The notes under the pieces are model-generated. The model saw only the letters and a list, made by a program, of their open reading frames with translations, made no database searches and had not been told where the DNA came from. From a virus, in IMG/VR virus record IMGVR_UViG_3300048929_000057, positions 1 through 40,796 of that record: a stretch of DNA of 40,796 bases. One strand, written 5' to 3'. Numbering within the stretch: position 1 is the stretch's first letter; each line of letters starts with the position of its first letter. Below, piece after piece: positions 32,845 through 39,632 of the stretch. The translations under genes were made by a program, and so were the position numbers.

Positions 32845-32870
32845 AATAAAAAAGCCGCTCAGTGGCGGCT
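32845..32870 (-). terminator. Terminator of the repressor gene
   Basis: On the reverse strand AGCCGC-CACTGA-GCGGCT is followed by six T residues. It closes the repressor transcript before the leftward early promoter. Confidence 0.88.
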
Positions 32871-32891
32871 TAGTATCTGAAATTTATGGTT

Positions 32892-33482
32892 TTACTCTTG
32901 CGCTTTACCGTTCTGAACAATCACAAAATCGACGTAGCTCTCGATCTTGCTTTTCTCGCTCTCAGGTAACAATTCGTAGCGCGCCCGGTCGTAATGGATG
33001 GTCGCCGGGTCACGGGGATGGATAAGTAACTCATAGCCTCGGCGCCCGAACGCGCTGGCGATCGCCTCAAGTGTGGAGATGGAAACGCTAACCTCATTGT
33101 TCAGCATGCGGTTGATTGTCGCCTGGGCAACGCCAGACGCTTTCGACAACTTACCCTGAGATGACAGGTCTCGGTTGTTCTGCATCCATGCTTCGAGATT
33201 ATGCGCCGCCAGCTGGCCGATATCGGAAGGGGTGATCTCCTCCTGGGGGATGGCAACAGCAGATAATGAGTGGTCGACGTCCAGCCAGTTCGACGGCTTA
33301 TTCGCCGCTTTCTCAATCTTGCGCGCCACCGTGTCGCCGACTACCTTCTGCCCGCGGGCCCAGCGGTTCACCAGGTTTGCCTGAGTTCCCAGTTTTTCCG
33401 CCAGACGAGTCTGCACCCCGTTAAAGTCACGGTCGATGATATCGTTAATATTCTGCCTGCGGATATCCTGAATACTTTTCAT
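32892..33482 (-). CDS. Phage repressor with two helix-turn-helix domains, no S24 domain
   Basis: A 196-residue protein. A first HTH (TRLAEKLGTQANLVNRWARGQKVVGDTVARKIEKAANKPSNWLD, residues 25-68) is followed by a linker and a second HTH (GKLSKASGVAQATINRMLNNEVSVSISTLEAIASAFGRRGYELL, residues 110-155). The C-terminus is charged and has none of the LexA/CI peptidase landmarks. It is divergent from the Cro-like gene with three operators between them, and is surely the immunity repressor. Without a self-cleavage domain, RecA cannot inactivate it directly. The ribosome binding site is weak. Confidence 0.88.
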   Translation of the reverse strand: MKSIQDIRRQNINDIIDRDFNGVQTRLAEKLGTQANLVNRWARGQKVVGDTVARKIEKAANKPSNWLDVDHSLSAVAIPQEEITPSDIGQLAAHNLEAWMQNNRDLSSQGKLSKASGVAQATINRMLNNEVSVSISTLEAIASAFGRRGYELLIHPRDPATIHYDRARYELLPESEKSKIESYVDFVIVQNGKAQE

Positions 33483-33536
33483 GCTCTGGTGAATCGCCTC
33501 ATATATGAATTAGTTAGTGCGCCAATTAAAAGCGAA

Positions 33537-33553
33537 TTTACCTCACAGGTAAA
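33537..33553. promoter_or_regulatory. Immunity operator (site 8)
   Basis: TTTACC-TCACA-GGTAAA, a perfect palindrome, 55 bases from the repressor start. It abuts the next site without a gap, so two bound dimers would sit about 17 bp apart. Confidence 0.8.
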
Positions 33554-33570
33554 TGCACCTCACGGGTAAC
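33554..33570. promoter_or_regulatory. Immunity operator, weaker copy (site 9)
   Basis: TGCACC-TCACG-GGTAAC is a degenerate copy between two stronger sites, probably a lower-affinity operator like the middle site of lambda OR. Confidence 0.6.
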
Positions 33571-33575
33571 AAACC

Positions 33576-33604
33576 TTGATTTTTATTACCTTCTGGGTGA
33601 ATAT
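33576..33604 (+). promoter_or_regulatory. Rightward early promoter (PR-like) containing an operator (site 10)
   Basis: TTGATT at 33576-33581 and GAATAT at 33599-33604 are 17 bases apart. The operator ATTACC-TTCTG-GGTGAA at 33585-33601 fills the spacer, so a bound repressor would block RNA polymerase. It should drive the Cro-like gene. Confidence 0.6.
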
Positions 33605-33636
33605 TTGTTATCTGAAATTAATATCAGGCAATAGCT

Positions 33637-33867
33637 ATGAGCGAGAACGAAAAATTCGACTTCAAAAAACACTGGTTGCAACTCACTCCTGATGAGCGAA
33701 ATTCCTTTGCTGACGAGGCCGGAACGACCAGCCACTACATCCAGACGCATCTGACAGGCCGCAGGAAAATGCCCGGTAAGACATTGATGAATGGGCTGTT
33801 TAAGGCATGCAAACAACGCGGATGGGTAAGAACTAAGCCGGAACTGGCTATCTTCTTCTACGAATAA
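33637..33867 (+). CDS. Cro-like helix-turn-helix protein
   Basis: Seventy-six residues with LTPDERNSFADEAGTTSHYIQTHLTGRRKMPGKTLMNGLFKACKQRGW, a YdaS/Cro-type HTH core. It is the first rightward gene from the immunity region and diverges from the repressor, which is the classical Cro position. It would compete for the palindromic operators and favour lytic growth. A terminator follows 22 bases later. Confidence 0.82.
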   Translation: MSENEKFDFKKHWLQLTPDERNSFADEAGTTSHYIQTHLTGRRKMPGKTLMNGLFKACKQRGWVRTKPELAIFFYE

Positions 33868-33889
33868 AACCTCTTTCAAACCCCCATCA

Positions 33890-33911
33890 GGCCGCCATCT
33901 GGCGGTCTTTT
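33890..33911 (+). terminator. Terminator after the Cro-like gene
   Basis: GGCCGCC-ATCT-GGCGGTC is followed by TTTTC. It is a 7-bp stem with one G-U pair. Early transcripts must pass it to reach the replication genes, so an antitermination step or a second promoter is needed; no N-like gene was recognised. Confidence 0.8.
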
Positions 33912-33923
33912 CATATCTATTCA
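33911..33923 (+). repeat. Direct repeat TCATATCTATTCA, copy 3
   Basis: It is identical to the two copies next to attP although 7.6 kb away, and again lies directly behind a terminator T-run. This argues for a role other than, or in addition to, integrase binding. Confidence 0.45.
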
Positions 33924-33932
33924 GTCCTCTCA

Positions 33933-33956
33933 GGTAATAATGATCCGAATATGGTT
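33933..33956 (+). promoter_or_regulatory. Composite conserved element upstream of the right early operon
   Basis: GGTAAT-AATG-ATCC-GA-ATATGGTT has the same spacing as the copies at 24221 and 32768. It stands between the Cro terminator and the first gene of the replication operon. It could be part of a second rightward promoter. Confidence 0.55.
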
Positions 33957-34018
33957 GATCTTTTTTCGCCCATCGCACAAAATTACCGATAACAATAACC
34001 AAACGAGGGGCCGTTTTC

Positions 34019-34213
34019 GTGAAAATCGTCACCAGAATGGAGGCCGCTAAGGCTGGCCTGAACAGATTCTACACCGGCAAAGCCTGCCGGAATGGTCATA
34101 AGGCGGAGCGCTACGTACTGAATGGCACCTGTGTTGAGTGCGCACTTCAGAGCGCAAACCGTCACCGCAGCGAGTTCGCAATGGCATTAAAGACTGCCCA
34201 GGGGGAAGCATGA
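34019..34213 (+). CDS. Small zinc-binding-like protein
   Basis: Sixty-four residues, GTG start behind CGAGGGGCC. GKACRNGHKAERYVLNGTCVECALQSANRHR contains a C-x2-H ... C-x2-C arrangement that resembles the metal site of truncated HNH proteins. There is no complete HNH motif, so nuclease activity is not supported; nucleic-acid binding is likely. Its stop overlaps the ASCH gene (ATGA). Confidence 0.7.
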   Translation: MKIVTRMEAAKAGLNRFYTGKACRNGHKAERYVLNGTCVECALQSANRHRSEFAMALKTAQGEA

Positions 34214-34923
34214 AAGAGCGTGGAATGATTTTTAACGGCGAGATGGTGCGCGCCATCCTCGACGGCCGGAAGACGCAGACGCGCAGGATTATGAAGGTAC
34301 AGCCTGTCCTCAATGGTAGTTTTTATGAGGTATACGGTGCTGGATGGGTCCAGAGCATGAAATCTGTTCCTGCAATTCCAGGACACAGTCTTGCCAGTAA
34401 TTGTCCATTCGGTCTGGTTGGCGATCGCATCTGGGTTCGGGAGACGTGGGGTGTAGTGAGCCATGAACTGGATGAAGATGGTCGCATTCAGCCATGGAGT
34501 CCTGACCGTCCCGCCACAGCCATTCACGAAATGCCGTTTGGTAATGGTTACTACTCTGGTCACGCTATCTACGCAGCAGATGGGGATTTTGCCTGGGGTG
34601 ATGACGATGGCTATGAAGATGGCCGTTCGTGCTGGAAACCATCTATCCACATGCCACGCGCAGCATGTCGCATTCTGCTGGAGGTTACCGGCGTGCGGGT
34701 AGAGCGGTTAAACGATATCAGCCAGGAAGATGCGCAGGCTGAAGGCATGGAACTTACCGGATGGCGGCCAACATACTCTGACCCGGATAGCGGAGGGGAA
34801 GTCTGGACTCCATATGACAACTTTGCGCAGCTGTGGGAATCCATCTACGGCGAAGAAAACTGGCAGGCCAACCCTTGGGTCTGGGTAATCGAATTTAAGG
34901 TGGCTTCACCTGGGGGTGAGTGA
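34210..34923 (+). CDS. ASCH-domain protein
   Basis: A 237-residue protein from [32 protein letters not shown], in an ATGA overlap with the previous gene. [54 protein letters not shown] and WVIEFKV are the classic ASCH blocks. It is often annotated as a phage morphogenetic protein, but the fold points to RNA or modified-nucleotide binding. Found in many enterophage early operons. A longer in-frame start at 34138 would overlap the previous gene widely and is rejected. Confidence 0.8.
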   Translation: MKERGMIFNGEMVRAILDGRKTQTRRIMKVQPVLNGSFYEVYGAGWVQSMKSVPAIPGHSLASNCPFGLVGDRIWVRETWGVVSHELDEDGRIQPWSPDRPATAIHEMPFGNGYYSGHAIYAADGDFAWGDDDGYEDGRSCWKPSIHMPRAACRILLEVTGVRVERLNDISQEDAQAEGMELTGWRPTYSDPDSGGEVWTPYDNFAQLWESIYGEENWQANPWVWVIEFKVASPGGE

Positions 34924-35753
34924 TGGCCGGTGACTGGATCAAGATGCGTGCCGACCTGCACACGCACCCTAAAGTTGTCCGCATGGCGTCCGCATTGAAA
35001 GCGGACAGATTGCGGATAGTTGGCGGACTACATTCCGCATGGTGTCTTTTCGATGTCCACTCCGTTGACGGTTTGCTTGACGGATACAGCGCGGACACTC
35101 TCGACGACCTGATCGGATTTCCTGGTTTTTCACGGGCAATGATGGCTGTCGGATGGCTCGAAGAAAATGGCGAAAGCCTAGTAATGCCGCGCTTTGAATC
35201 CCATAACGGGCAGTCTGCCAAGCGTCGCGCACAGGACGCAGACAGGAAGAGAAACGTCCGCAAAGCGTCCGCATCAGAAGCGGACAAAAAGCGGACCAGA
35301 GAAGAGAAGAGAAGAGAAGATATAAAAGATAAACCCCACATAGGGGGCGAGCAAAATTCACCTGTGGATAACTCCGCTGGTGGCGGTGAACCAGATCCGG
35401 ATGCGAACAACGCGATGCTGAATGGCTATGTCGCTCCTGGTGGAATGGGGGAGTTTGGTAAATTCCAGATGCACGACAACTGGAAACCGGATCAGCAGTT
35501 CATCCAGCGCGCTGCTCTATGGGGCATAACCCTGAAGATGGAGATCACGCAGTTCGAGCTGGCAGACTTCATCACGTACTGGAAAGCGGAGGGCAAGGCA
35601 TTCCACCACGACCAGTGGCAGCAGAAGCTGGCGAGAAGCGTGCAGCAGTCCAGGGCAAGGCCGGTCTCCCAGCAGCAGCGAAGAGATATCAACGACGTTC
35701 CTGAGCCGGACAAGTCCATACCGCAGGGATTCAGGGGCTACCAGGCCACATAG
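34923..35753 (+). CDS. Replication initiation protein with DnaT-like C-terminal domain
   Basis: About 276 residues from [35 protein letters not shown]. The N-terminal winged-helix-like part is typical of phage replication proteins ([21 protein letters not shown]). Then comes a very basic linker ([15 protein letters not shown] ... [15 protein letters not shown]) and an acidic, disordered stretch. The C-terminal [55 protein letters not shown] is the DnaT DNA-binding pattern. It probably loads the host DnaB helicase. Repeats that may be the origin lie inside the gene. No phage helicase gene follows. Confidence 0.82.
   Translation: MAGDWIKMRADLHTHPKVVRMASALKADRLRIVGGLHSAWCLFDVHSVDGLLDGYSADTLDDLIGFPGFSRAMMAVGWLEENGESLVMPRFESHNGQSAKRRAQDADRKRNVRKASASEADKKRTREEKRREDIKDKPHIGGEQNSPVDNSAGGGEPDPDANNAMLNGYVAPGGMGEFGKFQMHDNWKPDQQFIQRAALWGITLKMEITQFELADFITYWKAEGKAFHHDQWQQKLARSVQQSRARPVSQQQRRDINDVPEPDKSIPQGFRGYQAT
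34977..35297. repeat. Iteron-like GTCCGC/GCGGAC repeats, candidate replication origin
   Basis: GTCCGC or its inverse GCGGAC occurs at 34977, 34988, 35001, 35023, 35091, 35256, 35267, 35280 and 35291, with near copies at 35012 and 35034. Two 30-bp blocks, 34977-35006 and 35256-35285, share the layout GTCCGCA-n3-GTCCGCAT-n4-AGCGGAC and are nearly identical. They encode the matching peptides [10 protein letters not shown] and [10 protein letters not shown]. Phage origins are often located inside the initiator gene, so these are probably its binding sites. Confidence 0.55.
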
Positions 35754-35763
35754 TGAGGTTTAC

Positions 35764-36030
35764 ATGGCAAGACCAAACACGCACTCAGAACGTAAGTCAG
35801 CCGTCAAACGGATAATCACCGCTGCAAAAGAGCGCGGCAGGATAACCACCCGACAGGCAGCAGAGATTCTCGGCCTCCACCTCAACACTGTGGAGAAATA
35901 CTTCAGAGACGCAGAGAAGAGCGGAGAGGTAATTCGTCACGGGAAATGCGGCCTGTTCAGGGATTATAGGGCCACGATTGATTTCGACATGGAGAGATTT
36001 TCAAGGCAGTACGGGAAAGGTAAGCAGTAA
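35764..36030 (+). CDS. Small winged-helix/HTH DNA-binding protein
   Basis: Eighty-eight residues. SAVKRIITAAKERGRITTRQAAEILGLHLNTVEKYFRDAEKSGEVIRHGKCGLFRDY is a clear helix-turn-helix followed by a beta wing, of the kind seen in DUF977-like phage proteins. GTGAGG precedes the ATG. It follows the replication gene with a 10-base gap and is followed by a terminator, so it closes this transcription unit and probably regulates early expression. Confidence 0.75.
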   Translation: MARPNTHSERKSAVKRIITAAKERGRITTRQAAEILGLHLNTVEKYFRDAEKSGEVIRHGKCGLFRDYRATIDFDMERFSRQYGKGKQ

Positions 36031-36043
36031 GGCAGAAGCACCG

Positions 36044-36063
36044 GCGCGGCAGCGCATTTTTTT
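36044..36063 (+). terminator. Short intrinsic terminator
   Basis: GCGC-GGCA-GCGC then A and seven T residues. The stem is short but all GC, and the T-run is long. It separates the replication genes from the following block. Confidence 0.65.
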
Positions 36064-36074
36064 ACGCCTGCATA

Positions 36075-36091
36075 ATTACCTTGCAGGTAAC
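36075..36091. promoter_or_regulatory. 17-bp operator-like palindrome (site 11)
   Basis: ATTACC-TTGCA-GGTAAC. It lies behind the terminator and before a possible promoter (TTGATT near 36111 with TAAATT about 18 bases on). Confidence 0.65.
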
Positions 36092-36136
36092 AAAATATGC
36101 GCATAGCTATTGATTTTAACTCTAATGTGGATTTAA

Positions 36137-36153
36137 ATTACCTAAGGGGTAAA
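36137..36153. promoter_or_regulatory. 17-bp operator-like palindrome over a ribosome binding site (site 12)
   Basis: ATTACC-TAAGG-GGTAAA includes the AAGGGG that serves as ribosome binding site for the gene at 36156. The arrangement repeats that of site 2 at the small terminase. Confidence 0.65.
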
Positions 36154-36155
36154 TC

Positions 36156-36497
36156 ATGAGAAAACAGTTACAGGCCCTTGGTCGACTCAAGACAGGTCAG
36201 ATGAACAAGACGGAAGAGGCTTATGCCGAGCACCTGAAGCGCATCACTGGCACCGTCATCGCCTGGTACAAGTTCGAAGGAATCAAGCTGCGACTGGCTG
36301 ACAACACGTTCTACACGCCGGACTTCGCAGTAATGCTCACCACTGGTGAGATGGAGTTACACGAAGTTAAAGGGTTCTGGACTGACGACGCCCGGGTGAA
36401 AATCAAGGTCGCCGCCGACATGTACCCGTTCACGTTCAGAGCGCTTAAGCCAATACCAAAAAGCAAAGGTGGTGGCTGGAACTGCGAAACGTTCTGA
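36156..36497 (+). CDS. Resolvase-like nuclease, DUF1064 family
   Basis: A 113-residue protein. MNKTEEAYAEHLKRITGTVIAWYKFEGIKLRLADNTFYTPDFAVMLTTGEMELHEVKGFWTDDARVKIKVAADMYPF carries the PD-(D/E)XK pattern of DUF1064: E near residue 20, the D of YTPDF, then E-V-K in LHEVKGFW. This fold is shared with small phage endonucleases and Holliday junction resolvases. It probably trims or resolves replication and recombination intermediates before packaging. Confidence 0.85.
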   Translation: MRKQLQALGRLKTGQMNKTEEAYAEHLKRITGTVIAWYKFEGIKLRLADNTFYTPDFAVMLTTGEMELHEVKGFWTDDARVKIKVAADMYPFTFRALKPIPKSKGGGWNCETF

Positions 36498-36558
36498 AAT
36501 AACGATCCTTTTTGATATCAACGTAATCAATAACTTATACGGGTAAGTGAGGGTAAAG

Positions 36559-36957
36559 ATGAAACCGAGTTATGAAGAGCTTGAAGCCAGATGCGCGGCG
36601 CTGGCTGCGGAGAATGCGGGGCTGAAGAACATACAGGCGTGGGCAGTTGCAGACGTATTCAAGGCGGGAGCTAAGCGATTCGAGTCAACCAAAGCAGCAG
36701 GGTTTGACACTGATGACTGCCTGCATGATGCCGTGCTTGTTATGCTTTCTGAACTGAAAACCCCAGCGACCGAAGCTTTCCTGGCTGAAGTGCGGGCCAG
36801 CGGTGTGGAAATGTTCGCCACCAAAACAGCAGAAGATTTACGTACGGCTGGAGGTGCTTGGGGAGTAATTCAAGAACCATACCATGAGGTTGCTGATTAT
36901 CTTGAAGACCGAGGTGAGAGTTTCGCCGCCCATCTTCGCAAAGGAGTGCGGTCATGA
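36559..36957 (+). CDS. Hypothetical early protein with N-terminal coiled coil
   Basis: A 132-residue protein from MKPSYEELEARCAALAAENAGLKN, a coiled coil very common at the start of enterophage Ea22-type proteins. The middle (WAVADVFKAGAKRFESTKAAGFDTDDCLHDAVLVMLSELKTPATEAFLAEVRA) is a recurrent helical segment in these families. Function unknown. It begins a run of small genes, nearly all joined by ATGA overlaps, that behaves as an accessory cassette. Confidence 0.7.
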   Translation: MKPSYEELEARCAALAAENAGLKNIQAWAVADVFKAGAKRFESTKAAGFDTDDCLHDAVLVMLSELKTPATEAFLAEVRASGVEMFATKTAEDLRTAGGAWGVIQEPYHEVADYLEDRGESFAAHLRKGVRS

Positions 36958-37241
36958 GCATCGTAGACGATTCGCATCTGACAGATGAGGTGGTAAACGC
37001 CGCCTTCGAAGGAACAAACTTCGGGCGTGAAGACTTCCGCACCATCCTGGCCGAAACGGTAATGAAACGTGCTGCCGGGTATCACTCTGGCTGGACTGCA
37101 ACAACTATCTGCGTGGGGCTTGGCTTGCTGAGCTCGAAAAACCAGAGTGCAACTAAGCTCGGACTGACGTTCGCTTTCCATCACTACTACAAGCCATGCG
37201 TGCGTGAAGCACTGTCGCCTGTCCAGGAGCCCGCCCAATGA
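36954..37241 (+). CDS. Hypothetical early protein, 95 residues
   Basis: MSIVDDSHLTDEVVNAAFEGTNFGREDFRTILAETVMKRAAGYHSGWTATTICVGLGLLSSKNQSATKLGLTFAFHHYY. A predicted mostly helical protein with a short hydrophobic centre. The G-W-T/S-A-T-T-I-C...L-G-L pattern recurs in enterophage hypothetical proteins. Start and stop both lie in ATGA overlaps with neighbours. Confidence 0.7.
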   Translation: MSIVDDSHLTDEVVNAAFEGTNFGREDFRTILAETVMKRAAGYHSGWTATTICVGLGLLSSKNQSATKLGLTFAFHHYYKPCVREALSPVQEPAQ

Positions 37242-37468
37242 GCAACATAGACAAACCAATGACAAACCGTGAACTGGTGGATGCCGCCATTGAACTGGCC
37301 GGAGAGTTCTATGCGATGCAGGGCTATTCGCATCGTCCAGGCTTCAAGTACTGGCAATCTCCGCACCCTCATGAGCGCCTGTGCTTTGAAATGGCTTGCA
37401 TGGCATTCGAAACTATTCGCGGCTCAGATGTAATGGACGCCGTATCTGAACTGGAGGATGAGGAATGA
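37238..37468 (+). CDS. Hypothetical early protein, 76 residues
   Basis: MSNIDKPMTNRELVDAAIELAGEFYAMQGYSHRPGFKYWQSPHPHERLCFEMACMAFETIRGSDVMDAVSELEDEE. Acidic, helical, no family recognised. Bounded by ATGA overlaps. Its opening codons resemble those of the genes at 37465 and 37786. Confidence 0.65.
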   Translation: MSNIDKPMTNRELVDAAIELAGEFYAMQGYSHRPGFKYWQSPHPHERLCFEMACMAFETIRGSDVMDAVSELEDEE

Positions 37469-37773
37469 GCAACGCAACCAAACCAACCAGCAAGGGTAAA
37501 TTTGATGGGGCAGTTGATTACCTCTGCTCTGATGAGGCTCGTTTTCTGGTTATGCGTGGCGACTATAGCGAGGCCGATATTATCCAGGCGTCTGTGGTCC
37601 AGAGTGTGATTGATGCTGAAGGCGCGGAGGATTTTGCTTCCAGCGCTCGCTATTACCAGTGCTGGTACAAAGTCAGCCCTATCGGAGGTCAGGATGGTTA
37701 TCGCGGCTGGCATCATCCGCGTGATACGCCTTGTCGCGGTGCGTATTTCGCATCTGTTCTGCAATGGGATTAA
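37465..37773 (+). CDS. Hypothetical early protein, 102 residues
   Basis: MSNATKPTSKGKFDGAVDYLCSDEARFLVMRGDYSEADIIQASVVQSVIDAEGAEDFASSARYYQCWYKVSPIGGQDGYRGWHHPRDTPCRGAYFASVLQWD. Mixed helix and strand with a Trp/Tyr-rich end. No recognised family. Expressed by coupling from the gene before it. Confidence 0.65.
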   Translation: MSNATKPTSKGKFDGAVDYLCSDEARFLVMRGDYSEADIIQASVVQSVIDAEGAEDFASSARYYQCWYKVSPIGGQDGYRGWHHPRDTPCRGAYFASVLQWD

Positions 37774-37785
37774 GGGGTGTGCAGC

Positions 37786-38154
37786 ATGAGCAACATCGAT
37801 AAACGCGCGCTAGCAATAACGAAAGAACTGGCTGTTCTCATGGTAGAGCGTTTCAGCATGAACCCTGTCAGTAGCAAATTACTCAATGAAGCATGGCAAA
37901 AGGAGTTCCCTGACGAAGTAGCCATTGCGAAGCGTATGCTGGCGCTGCTGGATGAGGTGGAAGCCAAAGACCGCCGCATCGAAGAAGAGATTGGAAGAGC
38001 CAACCGTGAGCACCACCGTGGCTTCATGATGGCGTGCGGACACCTTAAAGAGCATTCAAATGTTCATTACGCCGATGCTGCCGAGATGGAGATAGCGGCC
38101 CTCCGCAATCGCATCAATGAACTGGAAAACGCCGCAGCCGGTAAAGGAGAGTGA
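37786..38154 (+). CDS. Hypothetical early protein with a helical core
   Basis: A 122-residue protein from MSNIDKRALAITKELAVLMVERF. AAGGGG eight bases upstream of ATG 37786 favours it over the GTG at 37777. EVAIAKRMLALLDEVEAKDRRIEEEIGRANREHHRG and EIAALRNRINELENAAAGKGE are heptad-like, as in Ead/Ea22-type proteins. Function unknown. Confidence 0.65.
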   Translation: MSNIDKRALAITKELAVLMVERFSMNPVSSKLLNEAWQKEFPDEVAIAKRMLALLDEVEAKDRRIEEEIGRANREHHRGFMMACGHLKEHSNVHYADAAEMEIAALRNRINELENAAAGKGE

Positions 38155-38155
38155 A

Positions 38156-38275
38156 ATGATTGCAACTATTGGAACAATTCTGGTGTGGGCATTAATCATC
38201 CTGGGTGGAATTGCTGCGGCATTTTTCGCTGTCATCGGACTTATGTTTTTCCTGAGCTGGCCTAAGGGGAGATAA
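38156..38275 (+). CDS. Small membrane protein, 39 residues
   Basis: MIATIGTILVWALIILGGI is followed by AAAFFAVIGLMFFLSWPKGR. One long hydrophobic segment with a basic C-terminal end. AAAGGAG lies just upstream and the gene fits between its neighbours with 1 to 3 base gaps, so it is probably real. Role unknown. Confidence 0.7.
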   Translation: MIATIGTILVWALIILGGIAAAFFAVIGLMFFLSWPKGR

Positions 38276-38278
38276 CCC

Positions 38279-38704
38279 ATGAGCACTATTACCAAAAAAC
38301 AGCGAGCAGAGTTGCGCATGAAGTTCGGCGGCCGCTGTGCTTACTGTGGGTGCGAGCTTCCAGAAAAGGGCTGGCATGCTGACCACGTTGAGGCGGTGCT
38401 TCGTAAATCAGAGCAGTGTATGAAGGCTGCTGCGAAAGGCATCTTCAAACTGAAGGCTACTGGTGAATACTACAGGCCAGAGGCTGAAAGACTGGATAAC
38501 CTATTTCCGGCATGTGCGCCATGCAACCTGCTGAAAACGTCCTATTCGCTGGAAATGTTCAGAAAGCAGGTATCTCTTCAGGTCGAGCGAGGGCGCAAGA
38601 GCAGCATGAACTTCCGAACGGCAGAGCGTTTCGGCCTTATCGAGGCAGTGGAGAAGCCAGTGGTGTTCTGGTTCGAAAAATACCAAGAAGGAGCGACATC
38701 ATGA
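38279..38704 (+). CDS. HNH endonuclease
   Basis: A 141-residue protein. FGGRCAYCGCELPEKGWHADHVEAV gives the C20-x2-C23 pair and the H33-A-D-H36 catalytic element, and NLFPACAPCNLLK gives C79, C82 and N83. This is a complete HNH metal-finger nuclease. It lies among accessory genes rather than beside the terminase, so it may act on competing phage or host DNA, or be a homing-type insertion. Its first 16 bases are identical to those of the next gene. Confidence 0.85.
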   Translation: MSTITKKQRAELRMKFGGRCAYCGCELPEKGWHADHVEAVLRKSEQCMKAAAKGIFKLKATGEYYRPEAERLDNLFPACAPCNLLKTSYSLEMFRKQVSLQVERGRKSSMNFRTAERFGLIEAVEKPVVFWFEKYQEGATS

Positions 38705-39378
38705 GCACTATTACCAGGGAATGGCTGCAGCAGGCTATCAACGATTATGAAAGCGTTCGTGATGAGATTCCTTTCGGGCTTGATGATTATCAGGGGAATA
38801 TCCTTGCTGCCCTGCGTATCGCGCTGGCATCGCTCGAAGCGGAGCCCGTGGCGTATGTGGACCCGTTTGCCTTCAATAATTTCAGTGTTTACCGTGCTGG
38901 CGATACAGATAACAAGCGCATGGGCAGAGAATGGATGTGGGCCAATCCAGACGCAGGGCTTATTCCTGTTTACACCGCGCCGCCAGCACCGGTATCTGTG
39001 CCTGATGCGATGGATGACCAGGGAGGTGTTTGCTGCGAGGTTTCATACGCCGATGGTTGGAACGCCTGCCGCGCCGCCATGCTTCAGTCGTTCGGCAATT
39101 CCGAACAACTCAACTCTCCGGTGATTCCGGATGCATACGACATCAAAGCGTTTGGCATATTCAGTGCAACTGAAGGTGAAAACGGACTGATGATGGAGGT
39201 AGATCGTTTTCATTTTGAAACGGATAGCTGCCCAAAAATCGGTAAGGATGAATTTGTTCCTAAATTTGCTATTCAGGCAATCATCAACAGACTCCAGAAA
39301 CATTGCGACAACATGGAAGCTGATGCGCTTGTTAATGTTTTGTCAACGTCAGCAGCACCGCAGCAGGAGGTGAAGTGA
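38701..39378 (+). CDS. Hypothetical Ea22-type early protein
   Basis: A 225-residue protein from MSTITREWLQQAINDYESVRDEIPFGLDDYQGNILAALRIALASLEAEPVAYV. The EPVAYVDP ... LIPVYTAPPAPVSVPDAM linker is found in many composite enterophage proteins (Eae, Ead, Ea22 types). The C-terminal half (AFGIFSATEGENGLMMEVDRFHFETDSCPKIG) is less common. The in-frame start at 38512 lies inside the HNH gene and is rejected. Role unknown. Confidence 0.7.
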   Translation: MSTITREWLQQAINDYESVRDEIPFGLDDYQGNILAALRIALASLEAEPVAYVDPFAFNNFSVYRAGDTDNKRMGREWMWANPDAGLIPVYTAPPAPVSVPDAMDDQGGVCCEVSYADGWNACRAAMLQSFGNSEQLNSPVIPDAYDIKAFGIFSATEGENGLMMEVDRFHFETDSCPKIGKDEFVPKFAIQAIINRLQKHCDNMEADALVNVLSTSAAPQQEVK

Positions 39379-39632
39379 TGGGCAAGTTAACGTTCGTCAT
39401 TGATTTCGAAGACGGCAAGGAGCCGCCAGTGCACGCCCATATGGAAGCTTTCGGCGGGAAGGTTGTTGCGGTCGCGTTCCGTGATGTATTGCGAGAGGAT
39501 GATCACCCTACGACGATCACTACCTCTCCTCAGGTGCTTAGCGAGATGCGGTGCTTTATCTGCAATGGTAAGCATCCGATAGGTGTCGCCTGCCCATTTA
39601 GTTCGCCAACAGTGGTATCGCATAATGCCTAA
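39378..39632 (+). CDS. Hypothetical early protein, 84 residues
   Basis: MGKLTFVIDFEDGKEPPVHAHMEAFGGKVVAVAFRDVLREDDHPTTITTSPQVLSEMRCFICNGKHPIGVACPF. The C-terminal C-x2-C ... H ... C arrangement suggests a bound metal. The ATG overlaps the previous stop. No family recognised. Confidence 0.65.
   Translation: MGKLTFVIDFEDGKEPPVHAHMEAFGGKVVAVAFRDVLREDDHPTTITTSPQVLSEMRCFICNGKHPIGVACPFSSPTVVSHNA

Noticed and set aside
34138-34209. Upstream extension of the ASCH protein from a GTG at 34138
   Set aside because: It would overlap the zinc-like gene by 76 bases; the ATG at 34210 sits in an ATGA overlap behind GGGGGAAGC.
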